Shown here piece by piece: positions 50,257-62,000 of a stretch of DNA of 64,000 nt; within the stretch, counting starts at the first letter, position 1, and each line of letters begins with the position of its first letter. Made by a program: the position numbers and the translations under genes. The DNA is taken from the NCBI GenBank assembly GCA_016801885.1, contig CM028905.1, positions 12,180,706 through 12,244,705 of the forward strand. Reading direction: 5' to 3'. The notes beneath the pieces were generated by a model. The model was not told the origin of the DNA. It saw nothing but the letters and a program-made list of their open reading frames with translations, and searched no databases. This stretch comes from Toxotes chatareus (taxonomy: Eukaryota; Chordata; Actinopteri; Toxotidae).

Positions 50257-53200
50257 CTCATTGGATCAAAAGCTTGTCAAGGTCTGGTGGTTGTGGGACG
50301 GAAGCACTCTTCTACCTGTTACCCCCATCCTGCCTCCTACCACCTCCTGGCCCCTCATGCCTAGACAGACATGTCTACATCGCTCCCTCTGTCAGTCAGG
50401 TGACTCAGTCAGGTGTGCAATTACCCCCTGTCACCCCTCCAAATCACTGCCTCCCTCCATCACCTGCCCCTCCCCCAGGGTCAAAGCTCCAGGATGCCAG
50501 ACTGTGATAGCATGCAGTAACAATATCTGCACTTTCAACATAATGGCTGTGCTTAAAAGTAGCCTCTGTTCAAAATGTTCAGAGACAGGGGTGGGGTATG
50601 GGGGGGGTGGAGGGTCTAAGCCCTGAGAGGCCCTCAGGTAATGCCCTGGGACACCTGATACAGGTAACCCTCACATACTTCCCCTTCATTGTCTTTATCT
50701 CTTCCATTTCTCCCTCTTTCTGACTCCAGATACCAAAAGTCAGCCAAAATGAAACGAAGACCCCCCCGCCCCCCTACACCCCCAAAAAAACAGATGTTCT
50801 CTAGAAACTACATTTGCTGTGGAAAAACACACGATAATTCTTCTACATTTAACACTGGAGTCCAAACTTGAGTCCAGCTGTGCACAGAGACATAATCTCC
50901 ACCAAATTCACCCTCAGCACACATCCAAAGTGACTCCAAACGTTTCTGTCTCCACTTTGGGAAAATATGTAAATATTTCTGCATATCTCAAAACTAAATG
51001 AGGAGGCCATTTCACTCTCTAAAGCTGCTTTTCCTTGAATCTTTTCATATTAGAAACAAGTATAAAGATCTTTTTTTTTTCTTTGATACTGCTCCTGTTG
51101 TTTTTTGGTATAAAAGTTCATTAATTTCTCTGGTCACCATGCTGAAGGAAAGCAGCAGGGGAGGGAGGTCTGAGACAGAGTGTGAGAGAAACATAGATTA
51201 CTTGTTTTGTCTCACTGTGTTTTTCCCGTCTGCCACGTACGGGAACCTTGATAACAGGCGCACCCTCACACTGCGTCTGAGAATGTCTTTTTGATGACTC
51301 AGTACTGATGTGGATTCTCAATTTCGCATTCTGTGAAGCAAGTCATGTGAATTTTTAGTGCCAGTCTTGTTGTGAATGAGACCCGCGCTGCAATGGCGAG
51401 GGCGGGGTTGTAAATGAAAGGAGGGGTTTTTGACTCACCGACCCATAGAGCTCTCCTTTCTCATTCATGCCGAGGTAGAGTCCAGCGTCCACCCCTCTGA
51501 TGCTGACCAGACCCACTGCCAGGCTGATGAACTCCAGGATACCTGAGGTCAAACACACACACACACACACACACACATGCAACACAAACTAGTCAATGTA
51601 GACCACAAACACACTGTAACCCCCCGCCCCCTCTCAGGAAACAGCCAGGAGTACAGCAACAAGTGGCCTCCTCTTGTGTGACAGCACACCAGTCAGATTA
51701 TGTATCGGACACATGAAAGCTTCAGCTGTTTTTGCTTTTACTGTTGATTCTGCTCTGCAAGATTTTCACTGTCGTCTTGTGTCTCAATGTGCTTTTTGCT
51801 CTGTATCATTTCTGATGTGAAATAAGAAAACCCATTGTCTCTCCACTCCAGGCTCCATTTGAAAAACTGCAGATTTAAGGTCACTGAATAACTTATTTTG
51901 ACACTGATCACAAAAAGATAGATCTAATGACTGGATTAGAAGAGCGCCAGTGGAAGATTTCTTTGATTTCCAGCTTTCTTTTTTGGACGGGGTATCGGTT
52001 AAGTAACATATATCACTCCACTCTATCATAATGGGTTGTGGTGTCTATAAATGTGTTCATCCTGTCTTTAGAACTTCTCAAAGGGCTACTAATACAGACT
52101 AAGAAGTCACTTTTATGAAGCTGAGATGTGGGTAAAGTCGTTTAGTGAACCGCTGACTCACAGGAAGTCACTGTAAAGTGAACGTCTACTTCAAAGGCAG
52201 GGAAACAACCGGTAAAATTAAAAGCCATTGGCTGTTGTGATGCAGAGGTTAGTCAGAGAGGATCCAGCTGGCTGCGCTGACTGGCAGAGGCCGGCTCACA
52301 GCCACCTGGTCCCCATCTCCTCGACCTCATCTGATGCCAGAGGATGACAGAGAAGATCCCTCTAATTTTTTGTGGGGTGAAGAGTGTGTTTCATATCCCT
52401 CTAATCAAAGCCATGTCTTCTTTTGCAGCTCTGACAAAGACCTCGCATTTTAAAGCTAAGTGAAGCCAGAAACAAACACGCGGACCACCCATCCCTGTAA
52501 ACCGGCTTGTTTTGGCTCAAGTCTGAACATTAAACCTTCCCTGAATTCCGCAGTGGTCATGCTTTAATTTAGAGTTATTCCCTCGCTGCGCGAGCGAGCC
52601 GGACTGCACCTGTGAGATGACTGCACGGATATGAGGCGCGAGACATGTGCGTATCTGCCCCCTGACCTCATCTGTTTATCGTTCTCCCGCAAGCCGCACC
52701 TCGCTCCATTTACATTAACGGTCCCAAATCTTCAGAGCCGCGTGCGGCGCTCGTTTGTTGCCGTGACCGCGAGACGCGCACGCGCCGCTTGTTTGCGACT
52801 GAGGAGAGACACCTGCGCCCCACGCGCAGCGGGGATTGCCAGGGAAAGGTGTGTGTGCTCCCTGCGCGCCAGGTGACAGTGACGCACGAATGGGAACTCA
52901 CTGGGGACGCGTGGCAGGAAAAAAAAAAAAGGAGGCGTCTTAATTAAACTCACTTCCTGCCAGTTTTAGACTGACAGCGGTGAAAATCATCTAAATTGAT
53001 AGTACAGGATATATCGCAGAGCAGCGACCTCGTGAATCACCATAAACTGTTATTAAACCTTGTAATATTAATATTTGCTTTCCTCAAGAGAGGCCACAGT
53101 TCACCTCTTCATTTGGACCTCTGTCAATAACTGTGTATAATAAGTCGTTGATGGTAAACTAAACTTTAAGCCTATTACTGACAACTGAAACAGACAAATA

Positions 53201-53551
53201 ATAAAGGCTAACAAAATCGTCAAGTTATTTTAAAAGGAAAAAAGAAAATAAAAAGTCCAATGCTAAAGAAATACCCTCACCAAATCTGCTGTGGTCCTGT
53301 CTTGTCCCATGCACAGTCCCGTTGGGGAATATCTCCAGCTGAAAGCCGGTCCTGCAGTAGAGCTGCCGCCGCCTCAGGATCCCTTTGAGGTGCCCGAAAT
53401 CCGTCGGCGACCCCCGTTGCAGCCTCCCTTCAATCTGCCCCAGCCGCTCATTCAACCCTACTGGAGGCTCCGCTATGGGCATATTCCCGAGTGCAGGAAA
53501 GCTTTGTAAATCCAAGTCTATCGTCCCCAGAAAACTCCCGACCTCTGCCAT
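49072..53551 (-). CDS. fgf16: Fibroblast growth factor 16, three exons
   Basis: Secreted heparin-binding growth factor of the FGF9/16/20 group, signalling through FGF receptors, with roles in heart and fin/limb development. Minus-strand exons in transcript order: 53281-53551, 51439-51542, 49072-49317. They total 621 nt, or 206 residues (human 207). The junctions fall at RFG|ILEF and LYGS|KKLT, the standard FGF positions. The N-terminus starts MAEVGSFLG. It continues with LNERLGQIEG, HLKGILRRRQLYCRTGF and NGTVHGTRQDHSRFG, which distinguish FGF16 from FGF9 and FGF20. The beta-trefoil core runs to about residue 185, and the end is RDLFQYR. No cleavable signal peptide is seen, as expected for this subfamily, which uses an internal uncleaved signal. 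An in-frame ATG 11 codons upstream (53582-53584) could extend the protein, but the family start is MAEV. Tail-to-tail with atrx, as the two are neighbours in other vertebrates. Confidence 0.95.
50225..50253. repeat. CA microsatellite in fgf16 intron 2
   Basis: AC/CA run of about 29 nt. The 2.1-kb intron (49318-51438) otherwise shows no coding exon or element I can name. Confidence 0.8.
51553..51577. repeat. CA microsatellite beside fgf16 exon 2
   Basis: AC run of about 25 nt, ending (in transcript direction) about ten bases before the exon 2 acceptor. On the transcribed strand it reads GT, close to the branch and pyrimidine region. Confidence 0.75.
52560..52910. promoter_or_regulatory. fgf16: CpG-dense patch inside fgf16 intron 1
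   Basis: About 350 bp with frequent CpG (CTGCGCGAGCGAGCC, GCGAGACGCGCACGCGCC, CCACGCGCAGCGGGG) in an otherwise CpG-poor intron. It starts roughly 370 bp after exon 1 in transcript direction. It may be the downstream part of the fgf16 CpG-island promoter, or an intronic regulatory island or alternative promoter. No coding potential on either strand is convincing. Confidence 0.5.
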
Positions 53552-53739
53552 GGTGTGCACAGCTGTCAAATTAAGCGAAGGCATTTAAAACGTTTCGTTG
53601 ACTCAAAGAGGGAGAAAAAGTTTACACAAAGTCCGGTCCATGCACGCACAAAGCGTACCCAGCGCGCCGTGCTCCTTCCGAATCTGCGGAGTCCTCTCAG
53701 TTTATTAATCGTCCTTTGCTTTAATCATCCGTTTGATAT

Positions 53740-53775
53740 CTCTGCTTATCAGATGGAAAGAGTCTATTATATACA
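53740..53775 (-). promoter_or_regulatory. fgf16: Candidate fgf16 core promoter (TATA and GATA motifs)
   Basis: On the minus strand TATATAA (53767-53773) lies about 215 bp upstream of the ATG, with a GATA site TGATAA (53746-53751) close by. GATA factors regulate cardiac genes, which fits FGF16 expression in heart. In an AT-rich flank such motifs can occur by chance. Confidence 0.35.
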
Positions 53776-54964
53776 TACTCCCCACGCATTCTCACATTGG
53801 ATATTCAAACACAAGCCACGCCTGGCTGGCATCCCTTCTTACGCGCATCAGTTTCCTTTACTCAATGTGTAGACTACTTTCAGTCCAACTTTTACTACTG
53901 ATGATGCCGCAGCCTATAAGCTACGTCTGTGTCACTACTTGCTCTCTCTCTCTCTCTTTTTTTTTTTTTTTTTTTTTCCTTTAAGCTGTATCTGTCTTCC
54001 GACCTAACAAATCCAAGTCCAGAAGTATCTTCTCATCGCTCCTGCGCTCCTGAATGCTGTCCACTCCTGAGGTTCTATGATAAAACATAAAAAAACAAAA
54101 AACACATTGTCTGTCCAGGGGCAGGAAACTCTGGCAACAGTTTGTGGTGCATTAAAATGCGACACAGATGCAGAAGCAACGACCATCATTGCTAAAACAC
54201 AAATGGCAGCTGACGCAAAGCCGAAAAGCTACACATACTATGAAAACCTGTAACAACCACTTCACCACAAAGGCAATCCATAATTTACTCTGACTGGATT
54301 TTTTTGGTCACACCATAGCCTCTCCCGGAAAAGAAAAGGAAAACCGCAGAGTATCAGGTGGACGTCTTCCCACCTTCTCTCTCTCTCTAACACACACACA
54401 TATAAGATTATCAAAATAAAATAACCTGTGCATAATCTCAGAGCACACCGACCTCCTGCACAAGTGTCAGTGCCAACCACTGGACGTTTTCATGAGAGTA
54501 TTTTCTCCACCTCCTTGTTGGAAGCAGGTGCTTCCTCGCCCCACTGCACAACGTTTGCAATGTGCTCTAGCAAACCAGCAGCTTAACCACTTGTACTACT
54601 GGCAAGGAAGAAAAAAAAAAGAAAAAAAAAGGAAAATCCAAACTCTGATGACGTGTAGAATCAAATCTGACCGCTGCAGAGTCGGATGAACTTCTGGAGA
54701 CTTCAGAAGATCTTATAATAAAAAGCTTTTAGATGTTTTTTTTTTTTTTTTTTTTTTTATAAACCTCCCCAACATTAATCTTCCACAAATGTTCATTTCC
54801 CTTACTGACTTCTGTGCAAACTTTCAAACAAGCTGCTACTTCCCCACTGAGTTCTGCTGCTTAGTAATTATGTAACTACATAAAAAAGAGCAGTAAGCAC
54901 CACACATAGGCAGATAAATTTAACTACTCATACTTTCATTAAAAAAAGGTTTCTGAATTAGCAC

Positions 54965-55309
54965 CAGTGATGGAAGAAGGATTCAGATGCTTTACTTAAG
55001 TAAAAGTTCTTCATGCAAAATTTGTAGGAAAAAAAAATACGAAAAAAGGCCCATGTGAGTGTTCTATTGTTATTTTATATTAATATTACTGTTACATTCA
55101 TGTACCAGTACTGTAGGTATCATTTTTCTGTTGTAGTTAGTTGAGGTCGTGCTAATATCAACTTTTATTGTGTAGTTTAGTTGTGTAGTAATTGTGTAGT
55201 TATAGCAGAATAATGACTAACACTCAACACTCAAGTAAAATCCAAGCATCTCAAAACTGTATCAGAGCACCGTGTTTGAGTAAATGCACTCAGTTACTTC
55301 TCACCACTG
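54965..55309. mobile_element. MITE-like element with CAGTG terminal inverted repeats
   Basis: Begins CAGTGATGGAAGAAGG and ends with the diverged inverse, ACTTCTCACCACTG. The left part includes TTTACTTAAGTAAAAG, and GAGTAAATGCACTCAG lies near the right end, wording of a familiar high-copy percomorph repeat. The eight bases on either side (ATTAGCAC and ATGAGCAG) match at six positions, a possible decayed 8-bp target duplication as made by hAT transposons. No coding capacity. Confidence 0.6.
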
Positions 55310-56662
55310 ATGAGCAGCACCCTCACATCTCTGCCTTTCTCTCAGCTGAAGCCAAAGTACCACCACTGACGTCCAACATGTTGATATTTCAGGTGCACAG
55401 TGAGCTGTGCCATCATGCAGATGAAAGACAGCACAAAGAAAGCCACATAAGGAATAATGAATAATAGGTGTAATTTATGATTGAATGGGGATTTTGCATC
55501 TCCTCTGTACACAATGGGGCAGCAGGTCCCAACTTGCGGCTTTGCAGGAGAAAAAAAGAAAAATTGCAGCTGTTTAGTGAAGACTTTATTTCTGCGTGAG
55601 GATCGAAATGAAAACAAACTCCAGGAGTGTTTTAATTAGTTCACTGTTCTTGAGATATCAGTGACAGCAGGACGAGGTGGGAGGGGAGGGCGTGATTACA
55701 TCAATAACACACTTTAACTATTAGGCATGTTATTTTAGACCTCCTTCAAGCTGTTTTTCGGAAACCCCCGTCCTGAGGGGGAGTTCTCACCTCAGAGCTG
55801 CTCATCACAGGCAGCAGCAGCAGCTTTCCCGGTACAGAGATGGGATTTATGACGGTGTTTCACTTCCAACGAATGGTGACAAATAGTGTGTTAAAATCAC
55901 CCAAAGTGTGCATGATTGTCTTGATGTCACTGTCAGGCTTTGATGAATTTCTTGGCTCCTTGTTTTTTGGCTAATTTATCAACTTTTGTGGTGGCGGTGC
56001 AATCTATTTCGAAGCAGATGTGACTGGCTTTGAGAGCTCCTCTGAGTGGGATACAGTATGATTGACCCTCCAAAGCATGCAGGCCTTTTTCACTGCTACT
56101 AATTATGCCACTATAAATCTTACGGGTGTGTCATGGCTGCATTGAAGTCAGAGGAGGGACAGTGGCTTTCAGCTGGTGCGGGATATGAAAGGTGGTGGGG
56201 GTGATGAATGCCCATGGGCCTCCGCTTGATGAATTGGGCAAGGGGTTGACGAGGAGTCAGGGATGGTCAGGCTTTGTGCGAACAGACACCAGGTCCCCTC
56301 GCTGCCGAAGAGGATGAAAGGAGGATTCGTCTCAGCTAAAGGGTGGAAGGAGAGGGATTAAAGAAACGAGAGAAGGGGAGAAAGAAAGAGAGATTGAGCA
56401 AGAGAAACAGAGTAATAGAAAATTAAAGGGAAACACCCAACCCCCTTTTTCTTCCCTCCTCGTGAGCATGTTCTGACTTTCACTCACTGTCCATCTCCTC
56501 TACTCAAAATTCCAATCAATCTAAATGGCTATTAAGTGTTAGAATAAAAATCTAGAGGTGCTAAATTTTTTATTTCATTTTCTTTTTTGGTAGCTATTAC
56601 AGCTATACATCTGTTGCTGGTCAGCCATATTTTATAGTTGACATGGCAGATTTATGGCTGCA

Positions 56663-56663
<1 letters not shown>

Positions 56664-56694
<31 letters not shown>
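56664..56694. repeat. CA microsatellite
   Basis: AC run of about 31 nt in the fgf16 5' flank. Confidence 0.85.
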
Positions 56695-56698
<4 letters not shown>

Positions 56699-57059
56699 CC
56701 AGAGTTAAAATGTTCCCATATGCTGAGAACCTGCAGAGGATATAGAAATGAAGATAATGACCTCAAGTGCATGGCTGCAGCTTTGAAGTCGCTCTCCCAT
56801 GAGTCACAGCGAGAGAGGCGAAATTGAAAATGAAGTTACACTTGCAGCGGGAATTGGGGGCTAATAAGTGTCTCACCTGTTTATTTGGATTAGACAAACT
56901 TCATATGTATCCTCTTCATAGGGCTGGGCAAAGGTCCGCTTGGACGAATTAAACGAGTATGTTGCACAGACTGAGATGTGCTCCAATCGATTATGGAGCA
57001 CGCTGGAGGCGCTTGTCTGTATTCTGCAGAGTCATTGTTGATGTTAAAAAAAACAACAA

Positions 57060-57250
57060 CAGTTGAACAGTTTGGGAGGTGGATGCTTTCTTGCTGAGAG
57101 TTATTCAAGAAGACAGATTCCACCCTCATGTCTGTACAGTAAATGTGAAGCTGCAGCCAGCAGCTGGTTAGCTTAGCTTAGCATAAAGGCTGGAAACAGA
57201 GGGAAGCAGCTAGCCTGAGCTAACGAAAACCACCTACCAGCACCTCACTT
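57060..57250 (+). mobile_element. Truncated copy of the 46.1-kb foldback element
   Basis: Contains CTTGCTGAGAGTTATTC, CCTCATGTCTGTACAG and GGTTAGCTTAGCTTAGCATA in the same order and orientation as the left arm and interior at 46141-46300. The right inverted arm is missing. The match is diverged, so this is an old copy. Confidence 0.6.
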
Positions 57251-57888
57251 AGGTTTTTATGGCTTCATATCTTTTCATTTTATAGCTTCGTATTGGTCTT
57301 CTGTGTAGTTTGTGTAAATTCCTCAACAAGATGCTCAAAAGTCCTCTACATAAAACCATACTGTTTATAGCGGACCCAGTTTTCCTCTCCTGTGATGAAT
57401 GTCGGTTTGGAAGAAGGCCTCCTGCTGCTCCTGATGGGTTCACATGTAATCATCAGATTTGGGATCAGGTTCCTGAAACCCCTCTTAACCTCAGCCAAGG
57501 GAGGGCATGAAGAAATGGCTGACTCAATATCAGTGGCTATTAGCATCGAGGGCTTGTATCTTATACCACCCGGTTAACAGGGCCACCAAGAGGGGTCAAA
57601 CCCCAGCGTCTGCTGTGCGAGCAGAGCTGCCCAACAGAGTGTAGGGACTGTGGAGTGTAGCTGCAGAGCAGAGCAGAGCTACAAACTCCCAGTGAGAGAG
57701 AAGAGAAAGGATATCATCTGTTCTTATTTTACCTTTTGTCAAGCAGCATGTGGAAAATGATCTTCACTGTGAGTTATTTGCAGAGCTGGATTCCGTGTTA
57801 TTTCATTCCCTAGCAAAGACATAACAGAGAGGGTCTCCTCTTTCACGCAGGTGGTCCTTCGGTCTCGTTCAAGGGCGCTGTGTGCTAT

Positions 57889-57905
57889 GGGGAGGGGTGG
57901 GAGGG
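57889..57905 (+). other. Compact G-quadruplex motif
   Basis: GGGGAGGGGTGGGAGGG: four G runs joined by single-base loops, the most stable class predicted for G-quadruplexes. A further run of about a dozen G begins at about 57917. It lies 4.3 kb upstream of fgf16. Confidence 0.75.
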
Positions 57906-58855
57906 TACGCGGAGGAGGGGGGGGGGGGAGTGGACGACACAGACAGATGCATGCGAATTTAGGTAATGGTGTAACATTTCAGCGCCTGTTTTCCTTGGCC
58001 ACCCCGTGTAAAGATAGTGTTAATTAATTTGTTTGCTTTGCTTTCAAGCACTAACGAATGGAGCCCTCCAGGTTTTGAGAAGCCACTAGTATGTAAGGAA
58101 CACAGTCTAAAACCAACATTTGTTGTACAAATTGCTTGCATATGTTCTTGGGAGAGGAAAAAAGATCCTTGTCATGACACACCAACAGAGATGTCCCACA
58201 AGTTTTTTTTTTGTTTTTTTTTGCTCGATGGGAAAACCTTGGTAGGAATATTTTAACTGTGTCTCCAGCATTTTGGTTTAGCAGTTAATTATCCGTACTC
58301 CAAACTTGTGGTTTCGCTGTTCTCATCAGACAGCTGACTTAAATATAAACTGGAACACTAAACGCTGTATTTCATGGCGTGAACTTCCCACTTACCCACG
58401 ATATAAGTAGGGTTTTTTAACTTTTTACACCCTGATTCTTTTTGGTCACAGTCACTGACTCATCAATGAACGGATTGTAAGGGCAGTGTTGCCGGCTAGT
58501 GATTCTAATTAACTGCAGTCTCACATTAGACTGTTCCTGCTTCATGAATGAGCCCTCACTATCTGAGCAATGTTCCACCTGTCTGTCCATGCTGATGACT
58601 GAGGTGCAGAGTAATAACGGCAATAACAGCTCCACTCGATCTGCAGGGCTGCGGTCTGTCGTTATGGAGTGTGTATGCGTGATCATGGTCCTGTCTGATG
58701 AGGGAACAGGCCTCAGAGCGAGACTATTATTCTTACTACAACACAGAGCAGGAATCTACCCTCAAACAGATGTTAGGAGCCCTTTGTAGAGCCTTTGGCA
58801 CCGAGCCCAACCCTACCTATCTGCACAGCTATTTACATGGCAATCCAGCTGCTCA

Positions 58856-58856
58856 G

Positions 58857-58883
<27 letters not shown>
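58856..58883. repeat. CT microsatellite
   Basis: TC run of about 28 nt followed by a longer pyrimidine-rich tract to about 59000. Confidence 0.85.
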
Positions 58884-58888
<5 letters not shown>

Positions 58889-59029
58889 CTTCTCCTTCTT
58901 TCTTTCACCCCCCCTTTGCTTTTGCCTCTCACTCTGCCTTGTGTCTATACATTTACATTCCCCCTCCTCCTCTGCCCCCCCCCCACTGTTTGAAATCAAA
59001 TACCCGCTCTCATATAAACTTTGATCAAT

Positions 59030-62000
59030 CAAACATACTAATTTGTTTAGCTGAGGAGACAGTGACAGACTGATGCAGGTTCAGTTACGCCGACATGAAA
59101 AAGGCCAGGCGTCCCGTATCTGAGAATATCTCAGTGCTGACGCAAACCTTTACCCCACACTTTATATTTAGTCATTCCCTTTCACAGAAAAGCCAAATAT
59201 ATCCCGAAACGTTCTACCTGCTACTCTGACTTATTGTCCCCCTTAGTCCAAGCAGATGTTGGAGGGAAGGATTTATAATGATAACTGTTCCTGGAATCAG
59301 AGTTTATATTTGCTTTCTCACTAATCTTGCGAGGTGATATAAAATGCTTTGCACTTCTATTTTAGCTAGCGCTGCCTTTGATATGTGCATAGCAAGAGCA
59401 AAGTCATTTGTAAAGTGAGTTATTTGATTTTATGGAACTCATCCATCAAGTTCAGAGTACTTAAGGGACTGTACACAAATTATTGGAGCAGGGAGATGGG
59501 CTGGATCTTGCAGTTCTCTTTTCTCTCGCCAGTGTTAATTCATTTTTCTTTGGAACTTCTCCTCGAAAAATTTTTCTTACGAGTGAAAAATTGCAGCAAA
59601 CTTTGCAAGCACAAGTGTTGAACAATTATTTCACCTTTAATAATTTAATTTAAGATGGTGTAAGCCAATTAAATGTTATTGTGTCAATGGAACAGTAATT
59701 TTCACATCGCCACCAATTGCCAAAGTTATGAAGTGTTGTCATATGGCCAAACACATGTGAAATGTGGTGCACAGAAAGCCGTCTTCATGTGACTTTTTCT
59801 TCTTAATTACTCCTCGAAATCTCACAAGGGAAGAATAAAATAAAATAGAAATCTGGGATGAGAAAAAGTAAATAATTAGCTAATAATTTTTGTTCCGTCC
59901 CTAAAAACAGGCACCAACTTGTGGCTGCTAGAAACAGCAAAAGAAGCATGGACAGACTCGCTTATTAAATCTACTTATTTAAGAGCAGCTCCTTAGTGTG
60001 GAGCCCTTTTGTGGCTCTGACACTTAACTGTAATTTTGTCATTGTCATAATCTTTAAAGTTTAACAACAGTCACAATGAGTTGAATGATGGAAAACAGAG
60101 CACAGAGTTTTCTAGCTCAGAGGATGGATCTGGTCCTCATTAGCAGGCAGATCAGTGGCAGCATTATCATAAGATGATAATTAGACAAACAACTTTCATG
60201 CAAATGAAAGGAAATGAAATCAAAGTCCGCTGGGGCCCTGAAGCTGGCCGGCTCGTCAGTAGAGGGTGCTGATGTTTTTCCCTCTCAGAGCCCAGCCAAC
60301 ATCTCAGATTGCCTCAGAATCATGCAATGTCACGCTATGACAAATGGAGATACATTAGTTAATTAAAGTGTGGAGTTCAGAGCGAGGTGACCCAGGTTGT
60401 CCTTTTTTTTCCCGTTTTGCTTTCATTCTTAAACATTCCTCCGTGTCACAATGCGAACGCGGAGCTGAGTCCAACTCGCTGACTCTCCTGGCGTGATTGG
60501 ATGAGTTCTTTCTCAGGTTCTGCAATCAAGGCTGCTTCAGCTTCTGACGTAGTTTTGCTGTTATTCTCCCCTCTGTTGTTGACTTAAGTGAACACTCAGA
60601 TCTGGCATATTAGTGGAGGTAATTTACTGTCCAGAGTGATTTACAGTTTGGGGTGATTGTGTGGGCCTGTGCATGAGAATGCTTAAAGTCTGTTTACCAA
60701 ATAGGATTAACAGAAGTCATGTCTTTCGCGTGCTCATTGACATTAAGCAGCTCCTCTACCAGAGACGTTTTAAATGACTTAAAGTGATTTTTGGCAAATG
60801 AGAAAATGCCAAAGGAACTAATGGGGCCAGTGGGTTCATTGTTGATGATTTGTATTGTTAGGTTAAAATGGAAAAGAAAGCACAGAAACCCACTGTTTTC
60901 ATCTGAACTTCTTCGTCTTTGATGTTATGGGGGGCGAATAGTTGTTAGGTTGAGACAGTCTCTCCGCTGCCAGAAACAAGGCTGGAGGCTGAGACAGGTG
61001 CACCGCGTTCATCACATCCTGATGGAGGAGACCGAGGGCCAAGATGTTGTTCTCAACATGTTGGAAGTGTTTGTTAACAGATGGAGACATGTGCTGGCAA
61101 ACGTTACCTCACTTTCTCCAGAAAGAGGGGAGAGAACAAGGATGGGGTGGAAAGCAAAATTTAATTTCCAATGGCACGAAAGACATCAAGATTGAGAGAA
61201 AGAGAAAGATAACAGAGAGAAGAGAGCTATTCATTTTAATATCTGCACGTTCAAGCATTACAGTTGAAGATAATATGTAGTAGTAAGAGTAAGCAGAGAA
61301 ACCTCTTTATGTAGTTTGTGTTTTAACTGTCAATCTAGTCTGAGAAAAAATGGTCCAGACTTTGTTTATTCCCAGGTTTTGACTATAATATCCAGCTGCA
61401 AATTGTGCAAAACCACAAGCAGGTTAAGGATTTTCCCTCAGGAAATCTTTTTTTGTCGGATGTCTGTCATACTTTTCAAGTACGTCTTAGTCACATATGT
61501 TCTTCCCCAGTGTGCTCCTCTATCTGTGTTTTTATCACAGCTTTATTTCTCTTGTAAGGTCATGCAGCTACAGCTGGCATCAATATGGCAGGGCTTTTTT
61601 TTTTTTCTGTCTGGTCCAGCGCTGGAAAGTTATATTCATAGGGCTAATCAGTTTAAAAGATAATGAAAACAGAGATTGTTTACAGAGATTAGGCCCTTGG
61701 AAATGGAGTAATCAGTGCTTTGAAAGGGCACTGACAGCGGTGGGCTGGATTACTGTGTAGAAACCAAGCAACGCCGCTCTAACTCTCCATCTCTAACAAG
61801 CTCTCAGAGCCCTGATGTCATCACAGATAGAAGATAGAGTACCTTATCCTCCACTCCTCTCCATTTGCTCCTCTTTGCTGGAATGAAATTACTCAACGTT
61901 TAACAGATGGGGCACCTGTCAGCCAGATGTGTTTGAGTAATGAACAAAGTGTAGGATGAAGTAAGCGTTTTGACAAAAATGTCCAGAGAAAAATTAATCA

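Noticed and set aside
52631..52876. Arg/Cys-rich 81-codon frame in the CpG patch
   Set aside because: The composition follows directly from CpG-rich DNA. Frames are open on the opposite strand too.
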